A stretch of 64,000 nt of DNA from Gottfriedia acidiceleris. Lineage in GTDB: Bacteria; Bacillota; Bacilli; Bacillales; Bacillaceae_G. The DNA is taken from the NCBI RefSeq assembly GCF_004138285.1, contig NZ_SCFN01000004.1, positions 419,926 through 483,925 on the forward strand, given 5' to 3'. Positions 1 through 9,700 of the stretch are shown piece after piece (the first letter of the stretch is position 1; each line of letters starts with the position of its first letter). The translations under genes were made by a program, and so were the position numbers. A model generated the notes under the pieces. The model did no database searches. It was not told where the DNA came from and saw nothing but the letters and a program-made list of their open reading frames with translations.

Positions 1-455
1 ATTATTTGCATCGCATCCTGACTCATTTCATCCACTGTTCCAACACTAACGGTCATATCATTTTTTAATTGATTTGTCCGCCCTCCAAGATATTGATAGA
101 GTGGAAGATTAAGAAGTTGGCATAATGCATCATACAGTGCAATTTCCATAGCTGCCTTCGCACTTGTATTCCCCACGCAAGAGCGTTCAATTAATAGAGA
201 GAGTTCATTAATATTTCTAATGTCTCTTCCTACTAATAAAGGAGTAAGAACAGTCTTTAAAATGGTTTCAATACTTTCTTTCGATTCGCCAGTAATGGCT
301 AAAGTAGGTGCTGCAGCTCCGACTCCAACTATTCCATCCTCCAACTCGACATAAACAAAGATGTTCTCTATTTCAGTAGCAGTCCTAAGAGCCGTTTTAA
401 AAGGCTTTTTTAAAGGGAATACCTCTGTTTCCACTTTTATAGATTGAATAATCAT
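1..455 (-). CDS. Dipeptide epimerase (enolase superfamily), 3' part missing
   Basis: The N-terminal 151 codons are present; the gene runs off the left edge of the window. It starts at ATG 455 behind an AAAGGAAAG ribosome binding site. The visible part is the capping domain of an enolase-superfamily enzyme: an alternating strand reading VETEVFPLKKPFKTALRT, the VGAAAPTLAITGES stretch typical of L-Ala-D/L-Glu epimerases, and the helix AKAAMEIALYDALCQ that leads to the barrel. The barrel with its catalytic lysines and metal ligands lies outside the window, so specificity cannot be judged. The family epimerises dipeptides from murein turnover or other sources. It lies downstream of the DUF3870 gene on the same strand but behind a hairpin terminator. 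A different acyl-amino-acid racemase or muconate-type enzyme is possible. Confidence 0.8.
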   Translation of the reverse strand, partial: MIIQSIKVETEVFPLKKPFKTALRTATEIENIFVYVELEDGIVGVGAAAPTLAITGESKESIETILKTVLTPLLVGRDIRNINELSLLIERSCVGNTSAKAAMEIALYDALCQLLNLPLYQYLGGRTNQLKNDMTVSVGTVDEMSQDAMQI

Positions 456-549
456 AGTATCTTTCCTTTCTTTGCTTTAGTTTTAATACAACCTGCCACT
501 AGTAAAAATTCCCTAGAAAATTATTAAAAAATGATGATGTAAAATAAAA

Positions 550-593
550 AATCCAGCTATTAGAAAGGGATATGCCCTGCTAATAGCTGGATT
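550..593 (-). terminator. Rho-independent terminator after DUF3870 gene
   Basis: A 14-bp inverted repeat (AATCCAGCTATTAG with its complement) encloses a 16-nt loop that can itself pair (AGGG with CCCT). On the minus strand it is followed by a T-rich tail, 27 nt after the stop of the DUF3870 gene. Confidence 0.85.
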
Positions 594-620
594 TCATCTA
601 CGAAAATAGATAAAGCAGCA

Positions 621-938
621 TTAAGATTCAATTATTTGCATGTACTTAATATGTGCATTTTTGAAGGCTACTGTCAGTGCTTTCTGTGATGAACCAAAAT
701 AACGTGTATTAATTTCATTGGTTACCCCATCAACATTCAACATTGATTGTCCGACAAATAAGTGTTTCACAAAGGATGAAGTTAATGAAATGGTAGCTGA
801 ACAATCAGCATCAACAATAAAATGACTTGTCCGATCGACTACCAATCCAATAAAAAAAGCATTATATTTCTGCATGATTGGATTATTGGATGAAGTCTTC
901 GCATCTCCAATAAGATAGATAGTATTTTTACTGTACAA
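621..938 (-). CDS. DUF3870 family protein
   Basis: A 105-aa cytosolic protein of unknown function. It matches my memory of the DUF3870 pattern: an N-terminal strand with IYLIGDAKTS, then IGLVVDRTSHFIVDADCS, a helix ending FVKHLFVGQSM, the RYFGSSQKALTVAF motif, and a short C-terminal helix. The length is normal for the family. It starts with TTG at 938, decided by a strong GGGAGGA site 8 nt upstream; no ATG is better placed. A consensus-like promoter lies about 90 bp upstream and a hairpin terminator follows the stop. The neighbouring dipeptide epimerase gene on the same strand suggests a peptide or amino-acid context, but that is inference from position only. Confidence 0.82.
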   Translation of the reverse strand: MYSKNTIYLIGDAKTSSNNPIMQKYNAFFIGLVVDRTSHFIVDADCSATISLTSSFVKHLFVGQSMLNVDGVTNEINTRYFGSSQKALTVAFKNAHIKYMQIIES

Positions 939-1028
939 TTTATTTCCTCCCGCAAAACAGGTATTCCGTGCAAAGCTCCAACCGAAATGAAAGGAACTGG
1001 CAACGGGATATGTATTCGCTTACAGTTA

Positions 1029-1057
1029 ATATTAATACAACAAGTTGTTTTTGACAA
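1029..1057 (-). promoter_or_regulatory. Sigma-A type promoter for DUF3870 gene
   Basis: On the minus strand, TTGTCA (1057-1052), a 17-bp spacer and TAATAT (1034-1029) form a near-consensus sigma-A promoter. It points at the DUF3870 gene and leaves a leader of roughly 85 nt. Confidence 0.65.
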
Positions 1058-1390
1058 TATATTATGAATATTCAGTTTTATAAAAGAGAGATTCAGGAAA
1101 TGTGAACTATATGAATCCTCATACTTTTTTACTAAAAAATGAATAAAACAGATAGGTTAAACCAAATATATGTAAAAACTTTACATACAAATTCGGAATG
1201 ATCCATCATTCTAGCAAATTAGAAAATCAAGAAGATTTAGTCGGACATTCATATCCCATTTACCGCTTTTCTCATTACGGGGCAAGATATTCAGTTTACG
1301 AAATAAACCGAATGATCCTACTTTTTTTTGTGAAACGAATACTTCTAACTTATGATAATTGGGAAAAGGTTAAAAAGTGGATTGAATCTA
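1058..1390. other. Intergenic region, no supported gene
   Basis: AT-rich DNA between the DUF3870 promoter and the nucleotidase terminator. A plus-strand reading frame at 1198-1452 has no ribosome binding site and runs through the terminator, so I do not call it. Confidence 0.6.
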
Positions 1391-1430
1391 AAAAAAATCT
1401 CATTCTAATAGATCAGAATGAGATTTTTTT
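1391..1430 (-). terminator. Rho-independent terminator after nucleotidase
   Basis: Perfect ATCTCATTCT / AGAATGAGAT stem, extended by A/T pairs, with a run of seven T on the minus strand, 19 nt after the nucleotidase stop codon. The T-run exists on both strands, so it could also work in reverse. Confidence 0.9.
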
Positions 1431-1448
1431 ATTTAGTCGCTTGATATG

Positions 1449-4400
1449 TTAATTTACTTTTTGAATTCTTCCTTCAACTTCATAAACGAAAGGTCTTGGA
1501 AGTGATTTAACATAATCTACAGTTGCTTTAAGATCTTCTGGTCCTACTTCTAAATTAGTAGAACGTTCGCCAATACCATATTTTACATTTCCGTACATAT
1601 AATTGTTTACTACAACTGAATATTCTTTGTTTGGATCAATTTTACTACCATTCGGTAAAAGGATGTCTACTACTTTTTTAGTCGATGAATCCCACGTATA
1701 CTTAAATCCAGCAATATGGAAGTCTAAGCCTTTATCTGTAATTTGATTATTTAATACAGTCTCAATGTCTTGGCCACTAAGCATAACTTTATTTAATACA
1801 TTTCCAAATGGTTGAATTGCAAATAAGTCACCAAACGTAACTTGTCCAGCATCTAGTTGCGCTCTAACTCCACCACCATTCATCATAGCGAAGTCGGCAT
1901 TCATCGCAACTTTCATTCCATCTGCAATTAAATTTCCAAGTGCAAAATCACCAAGGGTTTCTGAAGATGGATATCCCTTTGGTAAAGTTTGCATAGAATC
2001 ACCAACAATTTCTGCTTTAATTGGTGCAATTAAGTCTTCATATTTTTTCATGATCGCAGAAATTGTAGGGTCTGGCGTATAGTCTTTTTGATAAACTGTT
2101 ACTACTTCTGCTTCTTTATTAACAATTTCACCTGTTACTGCATCTAATTCTAAATCTACATCAGAAAATGCAGAGCCATATGAATAAGCTTGGACGATTA
2201 ATTTATTATCAACTACTTTGTCATTAAATACATGATTATGAGCAGCAAAAATAACATCAACTTCATCATCAACTTTTTCTGCAATATCAGTTGCATCATA
2301 TAAATCTGCTTTACCAGTTTGAAGAGTTGGGTTATGTGCTAATACTACGATTGCCTCAATACCTTGTTTTTTAAGGATATCAGTATAATGGTTAATCGCT
2401 TCAACCTCATCTCGAATTTCAAGAGTTTCATTTCCTTTTCGAACGATCATTGTAGGTGTTTCTTGGGTTACCACTCCGATGAACCCAATCTTTTTACCAC
2501 CAACTTCTTTGATTGTATAAGGTTGTGTGATTAATTCCCCTGTTGCAGTATCATATGCATTGGCAGCGATAATTGGAAAGTTCATTCCGTCATATCCTTT
2601 TGTCCCCTTAGGATGTTCACCACCGTTAATCATTCGCTTTAATTCAGAAATACCTTCATCAAATTCGTGATTTCCTAGTGTACCAACATCAAATCCCATC
2701 GCTTCCATTACTTCAACAGTTGGTTCGTCTTGGAATAAGGCTGAAATTAACGGACTACCACCAATCATATCTCCTGCGTGAACAATTAATGTATTTGGAT
2801 TTGTTGCTTCACGTTGTTTCATTGCAGCTGCAGTGTATTCCATGCTTCCAGCTAATACTTCTTTACCATCAAGAGTAACTTTTGTATCTGTATCAAGCTG
2901 CCCATGAAGATCATTTAAACCTAATAATTGAACTTTAACGTTTTCTTTTGGTGCAGATCCTAAATCATACTTAAAAATACCGAATCCAGCATTATCAGTA
3001 CGATTTGTAAACGTGATTTTACTATTTTCTTTTATAAATTCTTCAGCTCTAGGCGAAGTAGTAAATGTAACATTTACATTTCCGTTAATTGGAGCGATCG
3101 ACCAGTTATTGTCTGCTGTTGGTGTTATTGTTTTTAATTCAGAAATATAATCCATTAAGATTTGACGATTTTCATCAGCTGAATCTACAACAAGTTCGCT
3201 TCCTTTAACACCTGGGAAATTACCACCACCACCAGCACGATAGTTATTTGTTACAACGATAAAGTCTTGATTTAAATCTAAAGGTTGTCCGTTATAAGTC
3301 AAATTCATTACACGACTTGAAGAACCTTTAACTAAATTCCCATTTAAATCATATCTAGCCGGCTTTGTTACATCAATTTGATAGTTAACACCGTCAATTA
3401 CATCAAAATTATAAACTGGGAACGATGGATTTAATAAAGCTTGTTCTTCTGATTTATTTGGATCGATTTGATTAAATTTACCTGCAGACATTTCAATCCA
3501 TTCTTTTACAGTTGAACCTTTTACTTTAATCGCCTTTAACGTATTGTCATAAAGGTATAAATCTCCTGCACTACGAATAGTTAAATCACCTTTTTTAATT
3601 TCAGTATATTCAGCTACTCCATTGCGTCCTGCTTTAAACGGTGCTCCAACTGATAAAATTGGTAAGTTTTTATATTCTGGTTTGTTTTCGCTTACATATT
3701 TTTCTACAAACCATTTTTGTGCATTCGTTACAACTTGAATTGAAGGATCATCCTTGATTAATGAAAAATAACTATGAATATCATCGGTTGTAGATCCAAT
3801 TGGTGTATTTACATACTTAACTGTTGAATCATGATTTGGTTTAACAGCATTTACGATTTCTTGATCTGGAACTACTGTACTTTCTGTTTTTGTTTTACCT
3901 GTAACAGGATCCTTTACATCAGCCCATATTTCTCTAGTAGAAGACTGGGAATTTACTACTGACCATTTTCCTTTTTCTTTTTTAAGTGTTAGGTCAATTA
4001 ATCCTAATGAACCACCGCCGTACCCTGCTTGAACGGCAGGAACACCATTAATTGTACCTTTTGAATTATTAACACCTGGTAATGGCTTTTTATCTGCCCC
4101 TAAAAATAATGCATCAAGTGTAGCCTCTGATTTTGCTGGAAATACTTTATGTGTATGAGAAAAAGTAATTGCATCAATACCAGGTACTTCACTTAATGAA
4201 TAAATTACATCTTCAGTATTCTCTTTATTTGCATTAAAACCTGAATGAGTCATGGCAACAATAACGTCTGCACCGTCTTTTCTCATTTCAGGAATGAATT
4301 TTTTAGCTGTTTCTACGATATTTTTAGTGATAACTTTTCCATCAAGGTTTGCCTTGTCCCACTCATTAATTTGAGGTGGTACAAAACCAATAAAGCCGAT

Positions 4401-5036
4401 TTTAATTTCTTGCTTCTTCCCTTGTTCATCAATCACTTTTTTCTTAATAATTTGATAAGGATTAAATTTGTTTTTATCATTATTAGGATTTTGATCGTGA
4501 TCATCTGCGTAAACGTTTGCATTAATGTACGGAAAATCAGCATCATTATATGCTTCGTTTAAAAAGTCTAATCCATAGTTAAATTCATGATTACCTAAAG
4601 TTGCAATATCATAACCCATTATGTTCATTGCTTTAAATACAGGATGAACTTCTCCTTTTTTTAATGGGTCAATTTTTGCTTCATAAGTTCCGAGTGGAGT
4701 ACCTTGTATTAAATCCCCATTATCAACTAAAACATTATTTTGAACTTCTTTTCGTGCTTCCTTTACTAAAGTAGCAGTCTTAGCTAATCCAACTTTTTCA
4801 TAAGCTGCATCTTTGTAGTAATCATAGTTTAATAAATTTGTATGGATATCTGTCGTTTCCATAATTCGAAAATTTACTAAGTCCTTCTCACCTTTATTCT
4901 TAGATGCAAGCACATTTACAGGTTCAGCCTCTTTCGGTGTTGCATAAGCCGGAGTACTCACTACTGACATACTGAATAAAGATAAAGCTAATGAAAATGA
5001 TAACGCTTTCGTATTTATGCGATTCTTTCTCCTCAT
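1449..5036 (-). CDS. Secreted two-module 5'-nucleotidase / 2',3'-cyclic phosphodiesterase
   Basis: A 1195-aa exported enzyme. Residues 1-32 are a signal peptide ending AYA. Two complete 5'-nucleotidase modules follow. The first has metal-site motifs DIH (63), DNGD (105), GNHE (148) and SHTHKVFP. The second, from about residue 700, has LNDLHG, HAGDM, GNHEFDEG, LAHNP and AAHNH. Each metallophosphatase half is followed by a C-terminal substrate domain (RAGGGGNFPG; MNGGGVRAQLDAGQ). The layout resembles B. subtilis YfkN, which degrades extracellular 2',3'-cyclic nucleotides, 3'-nucleotides and 5'-nucleotides for phosphate and nucleoside salvage. YfkN has a C-terminal sorting signal; here the protein ends EVEGRIQKVN with no LPxTG-like motif or hydrophobic tail, so it should be freely secreted. 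It has a good AAGGGG site and is divergent from a LysR gene. Confidence 0.93.
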   Translation of the reverse strand: MRRKNRINTKALSFSLALSLFSMSVVSTPAYATPKEAEPVNVLASKNKGEKDLVNFRIMETTDIHTNLLNYDYYKDAAYEKVGLAKTATLVKEARKEVQNNVLVDNGDLIQGTPLGTYEAKIDPLKKGEVHPVFKAMNIMGYDIATLGNHEFNYGLDFLNEAYNDADFPYINANVYADDHDQNPNNDKNKFNPYQIIKKKVIDEQGKKQEIKIGFIGFVPPQINEWDKANLDGKVITKNIVETAKKFIPEMRKDGADVIVAMTHSGFNANKENTEDVIYSLSEVPGIDAITFSHTHKVFPAKSEATLDALFLGADKKPLPGVNNSKGTINGVPAVQAGYGGGSLGLIDLTLKKEKGKWSVVNSQSSTREIWADVKDPVTGKTKTESTVVPDQEIVNAVKPNHDSTVKYVNTPIGSTTDDIHSYFSLIKDDPSIQVVTNAQKWFVEKYVSENKPEYKNLPILSVGAPFKAGRNGVAEYTEIKKGDLTIRSAGDLYLYDNTLKAIKVKGSTVKEWIEMSAGKFNQIDPNKSEEQALLNPSFPVYNFDVIDGVNYQIDVTKPARYDLNGNLVKGSSSRVMNLTYNGQPLDLNQDFIVVTNNYRAGGGGNFPGVKGSELVVDSADENRQILMDYISELKTITPTADNNWSIAPINGNVNVTFTTSPRAEEFIKENSKITFTNRTDNAGFGIFKYDLGSAPKENVKVQLLGLNDLHGQLDTDTKVTLDGKEVLAGSMEYTAAAMKQREATNPNTLIVHAGDMIGGSPLISALFQDEPTVEVMEAMGFDVGTLGNHEFDEGISELKRMINGGEHPKGTKGYDGMNFPIIAANAYDTATGELITQPYTIKEVGGKKIGFIGVVTQETPTMIVRKGNETLEIRDEVEAINHYTDILKKQGIEAIVVLAHNPTLQTGKADLYDATDIAEKVDDEVDVIFAAHNHVFNDKVVDNKLIVQAYSYGSAFSDVDLELDAVTGEIVNKEAEVVTVYQKDYTPDPTISAIMKKYEDLIAPIKAEIVGDSMQTLPKGYPSSETLGDFALGNLIADGMKVAMNADFAMMNGGGVRAQLDAGQVTFGDLFAIQPFGNVLNKVMLSGQDIETVLNNQITDKGLDFHIAGFKYTWDSSTKKVVDILLPNGSKIDPNKEYSVVVNNYMYGNVKYGIGERSTNLEVGPEDLKATVDYVKSLPRPFVYEVEGRIQKVN

Positions 5037-5168
5037 TTATATTCCCCTTATAAAATTTATTAGGATTCCATTAAAAAACATCCCCAAAAATTATTATAAA
5101 ATTAAAATAGGTTAAAATATATTTAATTATACTTAAACACAGTTAACGATTTCTTAAGGAGCAAAAAA

Positions 5169-6071
5169 ATGAATTTAGACCATTTAGCATATATTGTTGA
5201 TGTTTCGAAAACTAAATCACTATCCATGTCAGCAAAGAATCTACATATTTCTGTTTCCGCAATCTCTCAGGCTATAAATAATTTAGAAGAAGAATTCGGA
5301 TTTAAAATTTTTACTCGTTTACGGCAAGGAACGATTCCAACACCTGAGGGAGAGAAATTAATTGAAAAAACCCTTAATGTGCTAGCACATGCTGAAAACT
5401 TAAAACAGCTAGCAATAAACAATAATGAAATACAAAAGGAGATTACAATTGCTTCTGTTCCTGGACTAATGCATTATATAGTAAATTTAATTAAACTAAT
5501 TAAAGTCGAAAATCCAAAGTCAAAGATTAGAGTTCACGGAAAAAATTCATTAGAAATTTTAAATGATGTAAAAGAAAAAAATTTACGTTTTGGTTTAATT
5601 TGGATTTATGATGAATTGATAAAAAAGAATAAAGAAATGGTCTTTGATATCTTTCAAGAAGTTAAAATCAATGTTTGTGTGAGTAAAAATCACACACTTG
5701 CTGAATGTACACAGTTAACAATTGACGATTTAAAAAATGAAGCGTTAGTTGTCCATGATGAACAATATTTGAAATGGTATTATGAAGAATTTTTAAAAAA
5801 TAAGACTGAAGTATTATTCACGACAAATAATATCGATAGCATTAGAAGTGCTGTCAAAGAAAATATTGCTATAACAATTGGCACAGACTTTGTTGTACAA
5901 AACGAACCTCTCATTCAATCTGGGGAAGCTATTGCAATCGAACTGATAAATCCTTTTCATCGTCCTTTTTATGTTGGATGTGTTCGAAATGAGTATCCTC
6001 CTCTTTCAGTAGCAGATAAAATGTATATAAACGAGTTAAAAAATGAATTTAATCGTAGGAGCAATAGTTAA
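5169..6071 (+). CDS. LysR family transcriptional regulator
   Basis: A 300-aa LysR-type regulator. Residues 1-60 form the winged helix-turn-helix (LAYIVDVSKTKSLSMSAKNL, then AISQAINNLEEEFGFKIFTR). A linker helix and a periplasmic-binding-protein-like effector domain (about 90-295) follow. The start is fixed by AAGGAG 7 nt upstream. It is divergent from the nucleotidase gene with 132 bp between them, the usual arrangement in which a LysR protein controls its neighbour and itself. Regulation of nucleotide scavenging is therefore plausible but unproven. A long perfect terminator palindrome follows. It resembles the second LysR protein at 52503 in length and layout. Confidence 0.9.
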   Translation: MNLDHLAYIVDVSKTKSLSMSAKNLHISVSAISQAINNLEEEFGFKIFTRLRQGTIPTPEGEKLIEKTLNVLAHAENLKQLAINNNEIQKEITIASVPGLMHYIVNLIKLIKVENPKSKIRVHGKNSLEILNDVKEKNLRFGLIWIYDELIKKNKEMVFDIFQEVKINVCVSKNHTLAECTQLTIDDLKNEALVVHDEQYLKWYYEEFLKNKTEVLFTTNNIDSIRSAVKENIAITIGTDFVVQNEPLIQSGEAIAIELINPFHRPFYVGCVRNEYPPLSVADKMYINELKNEFNRRSNS

Positions 6072-6127
6072 CAGACAGTAGATAAATAGGAAATGACCAC
6101 TGCTTGATTAAGATAAAAAGCACAATT

Positions 6128-6175
6128 AAAAAGGCTAATCTAAAAGGTAACAGTTACCTTTTAGATTAGCCTTTT
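6128..6175 (+). terminator. Long palindromic terminator after lysR
   Basis: A 24-nt arm (AAAAAGGCTAATCTAAAAGG and four more bases) is repeated inverted with one base between the arms, giving T-runs on both strands. It lies 57 nt after the lysR stop. Confidence 0.88.
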
Positions 6176-6692
6176 TATATAGAATAAATTAATTTAATCG
6201 TAAAATTGTTCAAAAAAATACACATTTCACATCTTAATGGTGATCACAAGCCAATCCACAAGAGCAACGATTTTTCCCAAATAACTGAAGTTGAAAATAA
6301 CATACTCATAACAGGCTGTTGTGGAAATCAACCTCAACCAACTTTACTTAAGACACTAATTGGGTAAAACATTTACAATTTCTGATAATCTCTAAAAAAT
6401 CCCCACAGAAACTAAACAAAGTGATATTTGTGCCTACTCAACATACTTTCTTAAAAAGTAAAATGAATTATAAAACACCTCCTATTTCTGTCCATCTTAA
6501 ATCGGAAATTACTATTTCCTCTTCTTACTATTCTTTAAGCAAAATTCGTGCCAACAAAAAAACATGATTACACCCACCAAAAAGCCATTCCTCAAATCTA
6601 AAACCAACTGATTTATTTTAAAATCTACTCAATCTTTTCTCATTGAGATCATTTTATTTCCTTAAATTATGAATTCTAAATTTGTGATGTAC
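6176..6692. other. Intergenic region, no recognised gene
   Basis: About 500 bp of AT-rich DNA. A short open plus-strand stretch around 6200-6367 ends ITGCCGNQPQPTLLKTLIG; it has no start or ribosome site and I do not recognise it. It could be gene debris. Confidence 0.5.
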
Positions 6693-6730
6693 AAAAAAAG
6701 GACTCACAAATTATTCCATGAGTCCTTTTT
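6693..6730 (-). terminator. Terminator after subtilase A
   Basis: Stem AAAAAGGACTCA / TGAGTCCTTTTT with a 12-nt loop, 32 nt after the stop of the minus-strand subtilase. Confidence 0.85.
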
Positions 6731-6762
6731 CCTTCAATAATTTAATTTGTCTTTTTTATTAA

Positions 6763-9700
6763 TTACTTATATCCAACTTGTTCCAATATACTATCTAACG
6801 TTGCACCTTTATAAGAAGTCCTCGCTTTAGGTACGTTTTGAGCCGTTTTATTTTGTAATCCGAAGTTTTTAATAATATAATCCATATCCTTTTTATCAAC
6901 TACTCTATCAAAGTTAAAGTCTGCAGAAGCCTTATTTGTACCCCAATATGTTTGAACAACTAATGCATCTAAAATATCAATTACATTATCTTTATTTGAG
7001 TCACCTGCTGCAGCAATTGGCATTGTAACTAGCTGATCTTTTCCTACTAACTCTCCACGTACTTCATCGGTTAAGTTTACTTGTTTGTACATTGTAAAAT
7101 GCCCAGGAACGTCTACTTTTACTGTGTAATCATTTTTATCAGCTTTAAAACCATCCGCTTCAAATACACCATTTTGATTTATGATTGGTGCTTCAACGCT
7201 CGTTTTATTGTCATATGAACTAACAGTTACTTTTGCTTCTAAAGACCTTTGATCTAAATTAACATTTGTTTGGCTAGTAGAAGGATCAATTGCACCCTCT
7301 AACCTTAAAGAACCTTCTAATTTGGATATTGTTGTTTTCGTTTTATATCCTTCCATATATGTATACACATTATCCGTCTCAACATTTGATTGGTCAATTG
7401 TCGACGAATTAATAAGATGCCATGAGAACGGGGTACTTACCATATATTTATTTAATGTTTTTATATCGAAATTAAATAATTGTAAATCCTCAGGCAGTGT
7501 TTTATTACCTAAATAATTAAAAGTAAATGTGTATTGGAGTACACCTGGCCAATAACTTGGTTCTGTTGTTACTGTAACTTTTGCGTCACCGTATTGCTTA
7601 ACGACGTCATTCACTTTCACATTTTCAATTACAGCCTGATCTGAAAAAACTGGTAATGAAATTTTGGTAGTTTTTAAGTTTTTAATATTATTTGAACGAA
7701 CGCTATAATTAACCGTATCACCCGTCGCGATATTTTGTTTATTTGCTTTTAAATAATAGTATGGGTACGTATCTTCCACAAAAACTACTTTTAACATATT
7801 TGAAGCGTCTGCAGTTGGGTTTTTCGCAGAATCCATTCCATAAAATTGAACTTGTAATGGCTGATATTGACTGTTAACTAATATTTGATCAGAGTAATTT
7901 CCGTCTTTGTCAGTGTTAATTGGATTTGCTGGAAAACCTCCAAAAAACGATACAACTGAATTACTAGTTTGATCAACAGGTATACCATAACGATTTGCCT
8001 CTTCAACTTCTGGATCTTTTACATTGATGTTAAAATCATATAAAAACTGTCCATTTGAATCTAATTGACGATCATTATATTCTATTACTTTTTGTTCTAA
8101 ATGATCAAAACTACTAGTAAGCGAAGGTGCTCCAAGTTCATATAAGAAATCTGAAGCTGCCGAAAATATTTTGCCATTTTCATTAGTACCTACTAACCTT
8201 AATTTATAATGTCCGGTTTTTATCGTTTCAGTTTCACTACTAATAGGATTTTTTGGATCTTCGGTAAATGGATAGTAATCAGTACTAAATCCTCTAGGAA
8301 TATAATATGGTTGGTTTTCATTTAATTGTAAAGCATCAAATGAACCTACTAATCCAAGGTCTTGTCCAGTAATTGGATCTTGAATTAATACATCTAAAGT
8401 CTTCAAATGTGACTTTAATTCAAATGAGAAACCTAGAAACGGAACCATCGTTTCTGGCCATGAATAGTCAGTTGAAAATAATGAATTCTCTACTTTAAAC
8501 GAATCAATACCCTCGTTGACAACCCTCACTCCAAACGGAATTTGGTATTGCTCCGTTTGATCTTCATTATTTGTAAATAGTATATAGCCTTCATAAGTTC
8601 CTTTTTCAGCTGTTTTTGGGATATTTAAATTAAAACTAACGGATTTTTGACTGATTCCGTTTAATTTTATCGAAGTTGGTCCCGACAAAGTTACATTATT
8701 TAATGCAGCGTCTTTTGAACCTTTTTGACCAGTTTGAAATTTAACATTAACATTAAATGTTTTAGCTTTTTCACTTCGATTTTTTAATGTAATATTACGG
8801 GAGTCAGAAATATCTTGGTCATTAAAACCAAATGATCCAAAGCTCATTCCACCTGTCAATTCTTCAACTAATTTTTGTTTACCGTTAATAATATTTGGTG
8901 TTTTATCCTTTACTATTAATTCAACATTTGAATGGATAGCTTCATACGCATCTACTCTTCCACTTCCTACTTCGAATACACTATATGCTTTTGACAATGG
9001 ATCAGCTGTATTCATCAGGATCGACTTCACATCAGCCGGAGTGAGATCCTTATTTGATTGAAGTAATAAAGCTGATACGCCTGTTACATAAGGAGTAGCC
9101 ATTGATGTACCTGATAAACGTTCATAAGCAAATTGATAATCCTTTGTTTTTGTACCATCAGCTGCTTGATCATTAATATAATAAGGGACAGTTGAAAGAA
9201 TTGATACGCCCGGTGCAGTCACTTCTGGTTTAATATCATAATTAATTCGAGATGGACCTCTTGAACTAAAGGTAGCTAATTCATCCGATGCTGTTTGTAA
9301 CTTTGAAAAATCACCAAATGAGAAATCAGTTTTTCCTTCTTTAATTGCATTAGAAATTGCTATGCCATCATCATATGCAATTGAAAAGGATGGGATTGCG
9401 TCCATGGACTCACCTAATAGTTCCTTGATTGTTCCTTCTGCTTTATTTGTTTCATCATTATACATAATGACTCCAGCAGCACCGTTTGCTTTTGCATTTT
9501 TAATTTTATCCATTAATGCAATAGAACCCCGTTTTATTAAGGCAATCTTCCCTTTAACATCTTTTCCTGTAAAATTATAAGTGTTTCCTAAACCAACATC
9601 TACAAGTTGAAAAGTTTTTCCTTTTAATGTTGTTAAATCATCTAAATAATTTTGTGCCATTTGTCTTAACACATAATTTTTATTGTTATTTACTCCAGTG

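Noticed and set aside
839..1057. 72-codon minus-strand frame overlapping the DUF3870 start
   Set aside because: It covers the promoter and ribosome site of the better supported TTG-started gene.
1198..1452. 84-codon plus-strand frame between DUF3870 and nucleotidase genes
   Set aside because: No ribosome site, runs through a strong terminator hairpin, and overlaps the nucleotidase 3' end; composition is not protein-like.
6200..6367. Open plus-strand stretch ending in PTLLKTLIG
   Set aside because: No start, ribosome site or recognisable family; kept only as intergenic note.
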